Shown: positions 17,075 to 26,179 of the stretch, one piece after another
How positions within the stretch are numbered: the stretch's first letter is position 1
How the letters are laid out: the number at the start of each line of letters is the position of its first letter
Origin: Balneolales bacterium
GTDB lineage: Bacteria > Bacteroidota > Rhodothermia > Balneolales > Cyclonatronaceae
Reading direction: 5' to 3'
Assembly: GCA_022565805.1 (NCBI GenBank)
Contig: JAIULZ010000001.1
Coordinates: 1-64,000 of the forward strand
DNA length: 64,000 nt
The notes under the pieces: model-generated
The model's database searches: none
What the model was told of the DNA's origin: nothing
Seen by the model: the letters and a program-made list of their open reading frames with translations, nothing else
Translations under genes and position numbers: made by a program

Positions 17075-17542
17075 ATGTCACATTTTAAGAAAAAACAGGC
17101 AAGTACAAGTCAGGAAATCCCTACCACTTCCATGCCGGATATTATCTTTATCCTACTTATTTTCTTCATGGTTGTAACCGTACTCCGTGAAGTAGAATTA
17201 TTGGTAAGACAAGATTTAACTTCGGCTGAAAACATCGAACGCATCGAAGAAAAACGACTCGTTAGCTACATCTATGTTGGCCCGCAAATGCTGGCCGGCG
17301 GTGGTTTTGGTGATACTCGCGTTCAGGTAGATGATGCGCTGGTACCACCCGACGATTTTCGTGGTATACAAAATGTAATGCGTCAACGCAGAACAGACGA
17401 GCCAAGACTTATTGTGTCGCTTCGTGTAGATTATGAATCCGAAATGGGAATCGTAAGTGATATTAAGCAGCAGCTGCGACTAGCAGATGCGCTTAGAATT
17501 AACTATTCTACCCGCAGGGCACAGGGAGCCGAAGCCTTCTAA
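17075..17542 (+). CDS. ExbD/TolR-family protein (second copy)
   Basis: Second ExbD-type subunit, 155 residues. The membrane helix SMPDIIFILLIFFMVVTV carries the conserved aspartate (Asp22) preceded by a basic cytoplasmic tail. The periplasmic domain (about 45-155) has a glycine-rich insertion (AGGGFGDTRVQVDDAL). It clearly diverges from the first copy outside the helix, so the two are old paralogues and may form a heteromeric pair. It is the last gene of the group and is followed by an intrinsic terminator. Confidence 0.92.
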   Translation: MSHFKKKQASTSQEIPTTSMPDIIFILLIFFMVVTVLREVELLVRQDLTSAENIERIEEKRLVSYIYVGPQMLAGGGFGDTRVQVDDALVPPDDFRGIQNVMRQRRTDEPRLIVSLRVDYESEMGIVSDIKQQLRLADALRINYSTRRAQGAEAF

Positions 17543-17565
17543 GTACTTGTACCATTTTATAGTTT

Positions 17566-17597
17566 AAGGCTGTGCATACTTTATGTACAGCCTTTTT
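17566..17597 (+). terminator. Intrinsic terminator after the second exbD
   Basis: AAGGCTGT (17566-17573) pairs with ACAGCCTT (17587-17594), the inner part pairs further (GCATA/TATGT with one mismatch), and five T's follow. It lies 24 bases after the exbD stop. Confidence 0.85.
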
Positions 17598-17895
17598 CTA
17601 TTATATGATGTGCCATTAATTGAAAAAGTTTCAGCCTATTTCCTACGCTAAAAATAGCTCTTATGATAGTTGTGGACTTTTCGAAAGTAGCAATTTGTTT
17701 GTATTCGACCTTCCGGCAATAATAAAGCCAGACTACAGGCAATCTGTTCGGATATTTTTTTGTTTCAAGTAAGAAGTCAGGAAAAGACTGGCTTTGCAAA
17801 GGTTTCTCACCCAGCATTTCAGCAATAGTTATGCACTGTAAAATCAGGCAGCGAACTTATAAATCTGTTTATTTCAAATTTAATTTATCCTAATT

Positions 17896-18912
17896 ATGTC
17901 GGAAATTCGATTTACGCCAATTGAATCTGTCGGTCGCGGTGCTCTCATTCGCCAGATTTCTGAACTTTTTCCCAGGCAGCAAAAGCATCTAATTACCGCA
18001 ATCGGAGATGATGCCGCGGTATTAACTTCATCGGATAATAATTACCCTCTTATTTCCTCAGAAATTTATTCTGAAGGCGTTGATTTCGACCTTGTTTATA
18101 CACCTCTTAAGCATCTGGGTTTTAAGCTTGTTTCACTGGCGGTATCCGATATTTTAGCCATGAATGGAAAACCTGAAATGGTGCTTATTAACCTTGCGCT
18201 AACCAGTAAATACTCGGTCGAGATGATCGCAGAGTTCTATTCGGGTGTCAAAAGGGCTTGCGATAAGTATGATATTTCGCTAGCCGGTGGCGACCTTGCT
18301 GCCGCTTCTCAAACAGCATCTGTATCCATCACAGCATTTGGTAAAGCAAAAGTGCCTGTATACAGATCAGGAGCTAATGAAGGAGATGCAATTTGTGTAA
18401 CTGGCGATCTTGGTGCTGCAAGCTGTGGGCTGATGATTCTGCTTAGGGAAAAACGCCATTTTGAGTCGTCTGGAGAAGTAGTTATGAATCCTGAACTGGA
18501 TATGTTTGAATATGTAATTCAAAAACAGTTAATGCCAAGCGCAAGGCTTGATTGTATTCAAGCTTTTGCAGATTCTGGTGTTTTGCCTACAGCAATGGCC
18601 GATCTTACTAAAAGCTTCTCAACAACACTTTCTGAGCTGATGGAGGCATCTCATTTAGGCTGTAAAGTTTTTGAAGCCGCAATTCCTGTAAGTCCGGATA
18701 CGCGCTTCGCTGCAGACGAACTGGAAAAAGATATTGATGAGTTTATTCTTTATGGTGGAGAAGACGCCGAATTACTATTTACATTATCAGAAAAAGATGT
18801 TGAAAAATTCAGTGATATTTTTCGGGACTTTGTTGTTATTGGTAAAGTAGAATCAAGAGACTTCGGGGTTAAGTTGCAAACCGCAGAGGGTCATCTCATG
18901 ACACTGAAATAA
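17896..18912 (+). CDS. thiL: Thiamine-monophosphate kinase
   Basis: Cytosolic enzyme that phosphorylates thiamine monophosphate to the active cofactor thiamine diphosphate using ATP. The 338-residue product shows the ThiL/PurM-like architecture. The N-terminal metal/ATP site is AIGDDAAV (about 35-42), followed by SLAVSDILAMNGKPE, the SLAGGDLA motif near 130 and CVTGDLGAAS near 170, with the C-terminal domain carrying YGGEDAELLFT. Length is normal. It is a single gene with about 350 bases upstream and 800 bases downstream; no other thiamine genes are near. Confidence 0.93.
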   Translation: MSEIRFTPIESVGRGALIRQISELFPRQQKHLITAIGDDAAVLTSSDNNYPLISSEIYSEGVDFDLVYTPLKHLGFKLVSLAVSDILAMNGKPEMVLINLALTSKYSVEMIAEFYSGVKRACDKYDISLAGGDLAAASQTASVSITAFGKAKVPVYRSGANEGDAICVTGDLGAASCGLMILLREKRHFESSGEVVMNPELDMFEYVIQKQLMPSARLDCIQAFADSGVLPTAMADLTKSFSTTLSELMEASHLGCKVFEAAIPVSPDTRFAADELEKDIDEFILYGGEDAELLFTLSEKDVEKFSDIFRDFVVIGKVESRDFGVKLQTAEGHLMTLK

Positions 18913-19707
18913 TATTTCTGTTCCCTAGGCTTGGATTAAGATGATTAAAATAGAGTTATTACACGTGCTTTTTTTAGTTTGAATTAAAATGTATGTAGCT
19001 CAGGTAAAACAACGTTTATCTAAAATAGTAGCTTATTCGATAAGTATTTATAAGGAGCGTTTTTGCGTTTAATGGGCTTATGTGCTATGGATAGAGAATA
19101 GATCAAGTATCTTTTCGCTTTGCAATTATTCGTATATTGTAAAAATTGATTCCTTTATCAAAAAACGCCATATAGCATACTTGATTCTTTTTCGGGAAAA
19201 ACTGGAAAGTCGATGGTAGTTAAAGCTTTCCTTATTGGGGTTTCTTTAAATCTTCTAAGGCAGACAGTTACTCATCAACATCACGCTAATGGAAATAAAA
19301 AGCTTTACAATGTCTCAGCTAATAGAGTTTATAGATTAGATTTCTGATCAAATTGTTAGAGTTGAACGGTTGAATCTGCACACTCTTAGTTTTCAGGACT
19401 GTAAAGTTTAATGGTGCTTGTCTTTAAAATCGTTGATGGAGAATGAATTTTTGCTCCACAACTCGTTTTTTGTTTATTTATCTTTAACACCTATGCGTGA
19501 ATCAAAACCAAAGAATATGCGTTTAGTAACCGAACTTAGATAAACAGAGGTTTAAAGAATGTGTTTTTTGTTCATTGGTTCAGGAATCTACAAAAGATAG
19601 TTTAGAACCACATCAAAACCTCTGTTACTGTTTACAATATTATTTAAGCCAGTACGGTAAATAAACTGTTTCTGGTTAAGCCTATAATTGATCATTAATT
19701 CGCTTCA
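18913..19707. other. Long AT-rich spacer between thiL and ftsH
   Basis: Nearly 800 bases with no supported gene. It contains a perfect 11-bp inverted repeat, AACAGAGGTTT at 19543-19553 and AAACCTCTGTT at 19616-19626, separated by 62 bases and lying 80-165 bases upstream of the ftsH start. It could be a regulatory site or chance. No terminator for thiL is apparent. Confidence 0.4.
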
Positions 19708-21933
19708 ATGTCTGATAACAAGTCAAACGTGCCCCCAAAACCTAAAGAAGAAAGCAAATACAAAGGGCCAAGGTTTCCCATTTGGATTTACGTTGCAATA
19801 TTGGTAGGTCTTATCGTAATTCAGATTTTCGCATTTTCTCAGGATCACTCTACGCGCGTAGAGTATAGTGAGTTTCTGGAAAATGTAAGGCAAGGTTATG
19901 TCGAAAAAGTTACGATTGTTAATGGCGTTCAAATAGAAGGCACTTTTCGCCAATCGGCTGTAGATGCCGGGCATGTTGGGCGCCAACCCGAAGAAACTTC
20001 CCAAAGATGGGTATCCGGATCTCCCGATGCCGGTAATCGCTTTACAGCTACAATGATACAGGGAGATCGTATTCGGGATTTACTCGATGACAACGATGTA
20101 CGTTACGACGCCCGAATAGATGAAAACTGGTTTGGTAGTCTTTTTATATGGCTTATACCAATAGGTCTTATAATTTTGTTTTGGATTTTCATCTTTAAAC
20201 GCATGAATCCCGGCCAACAGGTTCTGAATATTGGTAAAAATAAAGCGGCCTTGTACGACAAGCAGGGAGAAAATAAGGTCACATTTAAGGATGTTGCAGG
20301 TCTGGAAGAAGCTAAAGAAGAAGTTGAAGAAATAGTTGAGTTTCTCAGATCACCTGAAAAATTTTCAACTCTGGGTGGTAATATTCCTAAAGGTGTGTTG
20401 CTAGTGGGCCCACCGGGAACCGGAAAAACTCTTATGGCCAAAGCAACAGCCGGCGAAGCAGATGTGCCCTTCTTTTCTTTAAGTGGTTCCGACTTTGTGG
20501 AAATGTTCGTTGGTGTAGGCGCGGCACGTGTGAGGGACCTTTTTAAACAAGCTAAGGAAAAAGCACCCTGCATTATTTTTATTGATGAAATAGATGCAAT
20601 TGGCAGAAGCCGTGGCAAAAATGCTATGGCTGCCTCTAATGACGAAAGAGAAAATACGCTTAACCAGCTGCTTTCAGAAATGGATGGCTTCAATACTAAT
20701 AAAGGTGTAATTATAATGGCGGCCACAAACCGTGCCGACATACTTGACTCCGCATTATTGAGACCCGGGCGCTTCGATCGTCAAATTTTGATCGATCGTC
20801 CAGATCTTAAAGGCCGTGAAGCTGTCTTAAAGGTACACATGACCAAGATTAAGACAGACGAAAATATTGATGCCCATATGTTGGCTTCTCAAACTCCGGG
20901 CTTTGCAGGCGCCGAGCTGGCCAATATGTGCAATGAGGCCGCACTTCTCGCTGCACGAAGAAACAAAAAGCATGTTGAAATGATCGATTTCCAGGATGCG
21001 ATAGAGCGGGTTGTTGCTGGTTTGGAAAAGAAAAACAAGATCATTAGCCCTAATGAGCGCAGAATTGTTGCTTATCACGAATCCGGACATGCTATAGTTG
21101 GCTGGTTTTTGGAGCATACAGATCCGGTTATGAAAGTTTCTATCGTTCCCCGTGGTCTCGCTGCCCTTGGTTACACACTCCAAACACCTACCGAAGATCG
21201 TTTTTTAATGACCAGAGAAGAACTGACGGACAGAATATGTGCGTTGCTTGGTGGTCGTGTAGCTGAAGAAATTGAGTTTGGAAGAATTTCTACCGGCGCC
21301 CAAAATGATCTTGAAAGAATTACCAATATGGCTCTTTCTATGGTTACAGTTTACGGAATGAGCGAAAAAATAGGCAACGTCTCATACTATGACTCACAAA
21401 GCGAAGGTGGAATGTTTGGTTTTAATAAGAAATATTCTGAAGCTACCGCTCAGCTTATAGATGAAGAAGTTAAGCAAATTGTGCTCGAATGCCATGTACG
21501 CACTAAAAAGCTATTGCTTGATCATCGCGAAAAAATGACACAGATGGCAGAAACGCTTCTTGAAAAGGAAATTCTTGGAGCAAAAGATCTTGTCGAAATG
21601 CTCGGAGATCGCCCGGGTGGTAGATACCCTTTCAAGAGCGCAGATCTTAAAGCTAATAACGGTAATGTTAATGGGGCTTCCTCTGAGAAAAGCACTGAAG
21701 GAGAAAACGTTGCCGGCTCAGATACGGATGTAAAAGCTGAGAATGAATCTGAGATTAATAAAGATGATTCTCTGCAAAACTATCTCGAAGATAGTGCTGC
21801 CGCTAACGGTAAAGAAAAGAAATCGTCTGCTGTTGAGTCTGTTAATGATAAGCCGGCTCCGGAAGAAGCAGATAAAGACACTAAAGCAGAATCAAATGCT
21901 GATTCAATTAAAAAGAAAGACTCAGATATATGA
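19708..21933 (+). CDS. ftsH: ATP-dependent zinc metalloprotease FtsH
   Basis: Membrane-anchored AAA+ protease that degrades misassembled membrane proteins and short-lived regulators. In 741 residues: two membrane helices (about 24-44 and 143-164) enclosing a periplasmic domain; AAA module with Walker A GPPGTGKT (234-241), Walker B IIFIDE (289-294) and the second region of homology ending RPGRFDRQ; and the zinc-protease motif HESGH (457-461). After about residue 645 comes a roughly 95-residue hydrophilic tail rich in Glu, Lys, Asp and Ser, longer than in most FtsH proteins. The stop codon overlaps the start of a lipoprotein gene. Confidence 0.97.
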   Translation: MSDNKSNVPPKPKEESKYKGPRFPIWIYVAILVGLIVIQIFAFSQDHSTRVEYSEFLENVRQGYVEKVTIVNGVQIEGTFRQSAVDAGHVGRQPEETSQRWVSGSPDAGNRFTATMIQGDRIRDLLDDNDVRYDARIDENWFGSLFIWLIPIGLIILFWIFIFKRMNPGQQVLNIGKNKAALYDKQGENKVTFKDVAGLEEAKEEVEEIVEFLRSPEKFSTLGGNIPKGVLLVGPPGTGKTLMAKATAGEADVPFFSLSGSDFVEMFVGVGAARVRDLFKQAKEKAPCIIFIDEIDAIGRSRGKNAMAASNDERENTLNQLLSEMDGFNTNKGVIIMAATNRADILDSALLRPGRFDRQILIDRPDLKGREAVLKVHMTKIKTDENIDAHMLASQTPGFAGAELANMCNEAALLAARRNKKHVEMIDFQDAIERVVAGLEKKNKIISPNERRIVAYHESGHAIVGWFLEHTDPVMKVSIVPRGLAALGYTLQTPTEDRFLMTREELTDRICALLGGRVAEEIEFGRISTGAQNDLERITNMALSMVTVYGMSEKIGNVSYYDSQSEGGMFGFNKKYSEATAQLIDEEVKQIVLECHVRTKKLLLDHREKMTQMAETLLEKEILGAKDLVEMLGDRPGGRYPFKSADLKANNGNVNGASSEKSTEGENVAGSDTDVKAENESEINKDDSLQNYLEDSAAANGKEKKSSAVESVNDKPAPEEADKDTKAESNADSIKKKDSDI

Positions 21934-22565
21934 TGAATAATTTTCTGCGCGCAGCTTGTGTTTTGATTTTAACGCCTTTATTTAGCTTTACGGCCTGTAA
22001 CAGCGAATCAGAAGAAACGGAAACAATACCATTAGAGAATCTTGCAGAAGATGTCTCTGCATATGATTTGTTTTTAACTAATCTGAGTTATCATTGTGGT
22101 GATGCATTCGAAGGCAGATTAACCTTAGAGCCTGAAGGCGACGATATGCTTGAAGGTGATGAACTCTTGTTGGTACATTTTAGAGAATGTGGCGAAGATC
22201 AGGTAAAGATGCCGTTCCATATACAAAAAATGGATGGCAGCTGGGATCGATCAAGAACCTGGATATTTACTCGTACTGAGGACGGAATAGATCTCAGGCA
22301 CGATCATCGTAAACCTAATGGAGAACCAGACGATTTTACTATGTACGGTGGTCCGGTTCATGTAGAGCCAGACCCCAACACTATGGAGTTTATATCTTTT
22401 GAAAGAACCGAAGAAACGGGTTTATATCGAGGATGGAGAATTATTATCGAGCCAGGTGTTCGCTATGTTTATGGAACCCATCGAGGTGGGGAGTGGTCTT
22501 GGCGTGTAGACTTTGATTTGACCCAAGCTGTTAATGTTCCGCCTGCTCCATGGGGGCACGAATAA
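21930..22565 (+). CDS. Putative lipoprotein coupled to ftsH
   Basis: A 211-residue protein with a lipoprotein signal peptide: basic start, hydrophobic stretch, lipobox FTAC with Cys23, then an acidic linker NSESEETE. The mature part is acidic, with two cysteines in NLSYHCGDAFEGRL and HFRECGEDQ that could form a disulfide. No known domain is recognised. Two ATGs occur (21930 and 21933); the first overlaps the ftsH stop as ATGA, so translation is probably coupled to FtsH. It is followed by a bidirectional terminator. A link to FtsH function is suggested by position only. Confidence 0.8.
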   Translation: MMNNFLRAACVLILTPLFSFTACNSESEETETIPLENLAEDVSAYDLFLTNLSYHCGDAFEGRLTLEPEGDDMLEGDELLLVHFRECGEDQVKMPFHIQKMDGSWDRSRTWIFTRTEDGIDLRHDHRKPNGEPDDFTMYGGPVHVEPDPNTMEFISFERTEETGLYRGWRIIIEPGVRYVYGTHRGGEWSWRVDFDLTQAVNVPPAPWGHE

Positions 22566-22607
22566 ACGAAAACAAACTCGAAGTTCTTAAATTCAGATCA
22601 ATTGTAG

Positions 22608-22652
22608 AAAAAAATCCCCGAATACCATGTGCTGGCGTTCGGGGATTTTTTT
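22608..22652. terminator. Bidirectional intrinsic terminator
   Basis: ATCCCCGAA (22614-22622) pairs with TTCGGGGAT (22638-22646) with an A-run on the left and a T-run on the right. It can serve the ftsH-lipoprotein unit on the plus strand and the DUF2805 gene on the minus strand. Confidence 0.85.
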
Positions 22653-22821
22653 ATTCTAATTGAATGAATATCAAAAAACTACTGAGGGGAATTGAAAATG
22701 AGGGTTTGCAGATAAGTCTAAATATGGGGGTGTAAAACAAACTTTGTCTTCGGTTCTTGAACTCATTATTTGGTGCATAATATTTTATTAGCCTATCATC
22801 AAAAGTATAAGCAGAGTAAGT

Positions 22822-23091
22822 CTATTTCTGACCCGGAGCTTTAAACCGGGTTACATCATCCTTTCTGAGCTTTCTGTGCTTGGTTATACGACAGCTAACG
22901 CGTTTTCTCCACATTTTAAAGCTGGATGGTTTCATGTGAGTACGCATTATTTCTCTCACCTCATTCTCCTTATAACCATATTGAAATTCAATAGCCTCGA
23001 ACGGGGTTCTGTCTTCCCAAGCCATTTCAATGATTCGGGATATATCTCCTTCGTCTAGTTTTGGGGTACTGCTATCTTTGCTGTTGCTCAT
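22822..23091 (-). CDS. DUF2805 / TIGR03643 family protein
   Basis: An 89-residue conserved protein of unknown function. The family core is plain: SRIIEMAWEDRTPFEAIEFQ, then YGYKENEVREIMRTHMK, SSFKMWRKRV and GR/CR-x-TKHRKL. The fold is probably a small helix-turn-helix-like domain, judging from the EMAWEDRTPFEAI...EVREIMR pattern, so nucleic-acid binding is possible but unproven. It is a single gene; its transcript can end at the bidirectional terminator about 170 bases downstream. Confidence 0.88.
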   Translation of the reverse strand: MSNSKDSSTPKLDEGDISRIIEMAWEDRTPFEAIEFQYGYKENEVREIMRTHMKPSSFKMWRKRVSCRITKHRKLRKDDVTRFKAPGQK

Positions 23092-23568
23092 GATTTAATG
23101 CTATTAAAAGTGTCTGAAATTAATTTTATAAAAGTTTGATTTAAATAGCTCGTTAAAAGATTAAGACAACGGTTCTATAATTAAAATCACTATATACACT
23201 TTGAAAAACCTTCTGTCTTTTAACTTCTGAATAAATAAAAAAACGAAGCATAGTCTGTAAATTCGCAGATTAAATTTCTGCAACAAGTAGGAAGACCAGC
23301 GAATGATGTTTGAGCAAAGTACCTTTTAACATTTGATAGCGAAAAAGCGTTGACATCAGAATCTGATTTTTATTCAATGCTTAATGTTGAATAGTGATCT
23401 GAAGAACATAAAAATTGCTTCGGAACAGTTATTTGGGTTTAACTGTTGTGTGATCAAATAGTAAATTTCTAAAGGTAATGCATGTACTGGCTCAAGCTAT
23501 TGGATTAATTTATGACGAAAAAAGAGAAGAGTCTGTACAGGATGCAAGAATAGTAATCCCAAAATTAA
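23092..23568. other. Spacer between the DUF2805 gene and the dehydrogenase gene
   Basis: About 480 AT-rich bases between divergent genes, with no gene and no clear structured element visible. Confidence 0.4.
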
Positions 23569-24306
23569 ATGAATAAGGCAAATAGTATGAAAGATCAGGT
23601 AGTATTAATAGCAGGTGGATCGGGTGGTGTTGGTGCAGCAGCAGGAAAATTATTTGCGAAAGCAGGAGCCAAGATTGTATTAGCAGCCAGAAATAAAGAA
23701 AAGGCTGAAGAAGTAGCTAAAGAAATAAACGGAAGTGGAGGCGAGGCTTATGTAGCGTCTTTTGATGCTACCGATATGTCGTCGGTATACCGAATGACCG
23801 ATGATGTGATTAAAGAACTGGGTAAAATTGATATTTTGGTAAATGCTTTTGGCCTCGGTCTTATACAGCCCCTGCTGGATGTCGATCCTAAACGCGCTAA
23901 GGAAGTATTTGACGTTAACATCTATGGTACTTTTTTGGTCACACAATCTGTGGTAAGGCATATGGCTACAGCCAAGCAGGGTAAAGTTGTAATGATACCC
24001 GGTATTTTGGGGAAAGCAGTTATGAAAGGCTCATCCGTATATTCCGCTAGTAAGTATGCTGTTACAGGCTTCACAAAGGCGCTGGTAGACGAGCACAGAA
24101 GAAGTAATATAAAGTATACTTTAATGTATCTTGGTGGCGTAGATACAGGTTTCTGGGATTCTGATGTAATTGATATGAGAGTACAGCGAGATAAAATGCT
24201 AACTACAGATGAAGTAGCAAAAGCAATTTACTATGCCGCTACTCAGCCGGGAAATTCTGTCCTTAATGAAATAGTGATACAGCCAGATTCTCATCAGATG
24301 GTTTAG
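23569..24306 (+). CDS. Short-chain dehydrogenase/reductase-like protein without the catalytic Ser
   Basis: Cytosolic Rossmann-fold protein of the classical SDR family, 245 residues. The nucleotide-binding glycine motif is AGGSGGVG (15-22), the basic residues LAARNKEKAEE suggest NADP(H), DATD and VNAFG follow, and Asn117 lies in FDVNIYG. The active-site Tyr158 and Lys162 are present in VYSASK. The catalytic serine expected 13 residues before the tyrosine is replaced by Gly145 (IPGILGK). It may therefore be a weak or altered-specificity reductase or a non-catalytic binder. A second ATG at 23587 is an alternative start. The substrate is unknown. Confidence 0.85.
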   Translation: MNKANSMKDQVVLIAGGSGGVGAAAGKLFAKAGAKIVLAARNKEKAEEVAKEINGSGGEAYVASFDATDMSSVYRMTDDVIKELGKIDILVNAFGLGLIQPLLDVDPKRAKEVFDVNIYGTFLVTQSVVRHMATAKQGKVVMIPGILGKAVMKGSSVYSASKYAVTGFTKALVDEHRRSNIKYTLMYLGGVDTGFWDSDVIDMRVQRDKMLTTDEVAKAIYYAATQPGNSVLNEIVIQPDSHQMV

Positions 24307-24373
24307 CTTTGTTCTGGTGATGATGAAATAAATTTCAGGAATGCTTTCGCGGCCTGTATTTTCCTATAAAGCA

Positions 24374-24409
24374 AAAAGCCCGTCTGAATCTATATTCAGA
24401 CGGGCTTTT
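24374..24409. terminator. Bidirectional terminator between convergent genes
   Basis: A perfect 16-bp stem (24374-24389 with 24394-24409) has a 4-nt loop, with four A's opening and four T's closing it. It lies between the plus-strand SDR gene and the minus-strand aminotransferase gene, which converge here. Confidence 0.9.
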
Positions 24410-24459
24410 ATGTAAAAAACGTTAAGCTCAGATATTTCGAACCGGGCAGTAAGCTTAAT

Positions 24460-25842
24460 TTAATGTTTACCGTTTTCGCTTTGCTTGTAATTTCTCATGT
24501 GTACGACAGGGCATCTTGAAACAGCGCTCTTATACGATTTTTCAATGATGGCCATGCCTTCATCTATGTGATCATTAGTTACAGTAAGCGGTGGCCTGAA
24601 GCGAACCGAATGCGTGCCACATTGTAGAATCAACAGACCGTTTTGGTAGCACTCATCTGTAAAGGCTGCACGGGAATGATGGTCTGGGAAATCGAAAGCA
24701 CACATGAGGCCTTTTCCACGAGCATTGGTAACATATTCGTACTCGTTGGTAAAGGCGACAAGCTTATCAAGCAGATAGCTGCCAACGTTATGTGCGTTAT
24801 CTACGAGCTTATTAGCTTCTATGATTTCAAGGTAGCGCTGAAAACGAACCATATCTACCAGGTTACCACCCCAGGTAGAATTAATACGGGAAGATACTTT
24901 AAAAACATTTGTTTTCACTTCATCTATTCGTTCGCCTGCCAAAATACCGCAAACCTGCGCTTTCTTACCGAATGCGAGAATATCCGGCTTTACATAATGC
25001 TGATGACACCAGAATTTGCCGGTTAAGCCAACGCCGGTTTGTACTTCATCATAAATAAGAAGTGCTTCGTGTTTATTGGCCAGGTCACGCAATGCCTGAT
25101 GAAATTGTGGCCTGAACTGATTATCTCCTCCTTCACCTTGTATAGGTTCAAGAATAATACCTGCAATCTCATCTTTATACATTTCGAAATAGCGTTCTGC
25201 CTGAGCCAGAGCTTTACTTTCAGCTTCAGCAACCTCAATGTTGTTAGCGTCGGTAACCGGAAATTTCATTTTCGGGTTACTGATTCTTGGCCAGTCAAAC
25301 TTAGGAAATCTGGCTACCTTATTTGGCTCTGTGTTAGTCAGAGACATAGTATAGCCGGTGCGGCCATGAAAGGCTTGCTCCAGGTGCAAAATTTTATGGC
25401 CCTTTTCCATACGGTAGCCTTTTTCAAAGTTCTTCTGCACTTTCCAGTCGAAGGCAACTTTAAGAGCGTTTTCTACAGCCAATCCACCACCGGCAACAAA
25501 AAAAGCATATGGCATATAGGAAGGTATTCCAACACGATCGAAAGTGTCTACAAATTCTGCCATTTCAAGCGTGTAGACATCCGAGTTAGATGGGTTATTT
25601 AAAGCCACCTTACCGATCTTATTAATAAAATCGGGATCTTTCATCATAGGATGGTTCATCCCAATCGGATTGGAAGCGAAAAAAGTAAAGAAGTCGAGAT
25701 ATCGTTTGTTGTACTTGGAATCATGAAGGTACGGGCCTTCACTTAAATCCAGGTCTAGAACCATATCAAAGCCATCGGCAAGAATTCTGCGACCGAGCAC
25801 TTTATGTACCTGGCTCGCATCTATGGATTGCTTAACGGACAT
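24460..25842 (-). CDS. lat: L-lysine 6-aminotransferase
   Basis: Class III PLP-dependent aminotransferase that transfers the epsilon-amino group of lysine to 2-oxoglutarate, giving the semialdehyde of 2-aminoadipate. The 460-residue product shows AGGGLAVENALKVAFDWK (117-134), HGRTGYTMSLTNTEP, the substrate/PLP aspartate in IYDEVQTGVGLTG (263-275) and the PLP lysine in FGKKAQVCG (291-299, Lys293 or Lys294). The whole layout is that of the lysine rather than ornithine enzyme. The frame is open further upstream to 25935, but the extra 31 residues are not family-like, so I start at the ATG at 25842. No other lysine catabolism gene is adjacent. Confidence 0.92.
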   Translation of the reverse strand: MSVKQSIDASQVHKVLGRRILADGFDMVLDLDLSEGPYLHDSKYNKRYLDFFTFFASNPIGMNHPMMKDPDFINKIGKVALNNPSNSDVYTLEMAEFVDTFDRVGIPSYMPYAFFVAGGGLAVENALKVAFDWKVQKNFEKGYRMEKGHKILHLEQAFHGRTGYTMSLTNTEPNKVARFPKFDWPRISNPKMKFPVTDANNIEVAEAESKALAQAERYFEMYKDEIAGIILEPIQGEGGDNQFRPQFHQALRDLANKHEALLIYDEVQTGVGLTGKFWCHQHYVKPDILAFGKKAQVCGILAGERIDEVKTNVFKVSSRINSTWGGNLVDMVRFQRYLEIIEANKLVDNAHNVGSYLLDKLVAFTNEYEYVTNARGKGLMCAFDFPDHHSRAAFTDECYQNGLLILQCGTHSVRFRPPLTVTNDHIDEGMAIIEKSYKSAVSRCPVVHMRNYKQSENGKH

Positions 25843-26085
25843 GCGATAAAAATTAGAAGGTTTACATTTGTACAGAGCGAATCTTAAATATGGCTTAATA
25901 TACCCAAAATGCCCGTTTTTGAACAAATTTGGCAATATGAGTTTAAACCGTTTAAACCTTGATTCTGAATTTATTTCTGTCTCCGTTCCTTTTTTTGTTG
26001 ATTTCAGTAGACGTGGTACGGCAGTTTTGGATCAATTTTTATTGCAATAGTCAGATTCCCGAATTGTATCAAGACCTTTTATTTT

Positions 26086-26124
26086 AAAAAAAAAGGGTGA
26101 TGAATCCGAAGATTCATCACCCTT
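26086..26124 (-). terminator. Terminator of the large subtilase gene
   Basis: AAGGGTGATGAATC (26093-26106) pairs perfectly with GATTCATCACCCTT (26111-26124) around CGAA. On the minus strand the stem is followed by a run of T's (A's at 26086-26094). It lies about 55 bases beyond the subtilase stop. Confidence 0.92.
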
Positions 26125-26179
26125 AAAAGAACTAGAAGTAACCCTGCGTTGAGCCCGGGCTAATCCAGGATGTAATTTA

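Noticed and set aside
17581-17817. 78-codon minus-strand frame after exbD
   Set aside because: It runs into the exbD terminator stem and shows no recognisable protein pattern.
20103-20741. 212-codon frame antisense to ftsH
   Set aside because: It covers the AAA motifs of FtsH; the translation has no family character.
25039-25602. 187-codon frame antisense to the lysine aminotransferase
   Set aside because: The minus-strand enzyme is unambiguous across the same region.
25863-25870. TACATTTG, a plus-strand promoter-like box
   Set aside because: It would drive transcription into a gene-free stretch and against the subtilase; probably chance.
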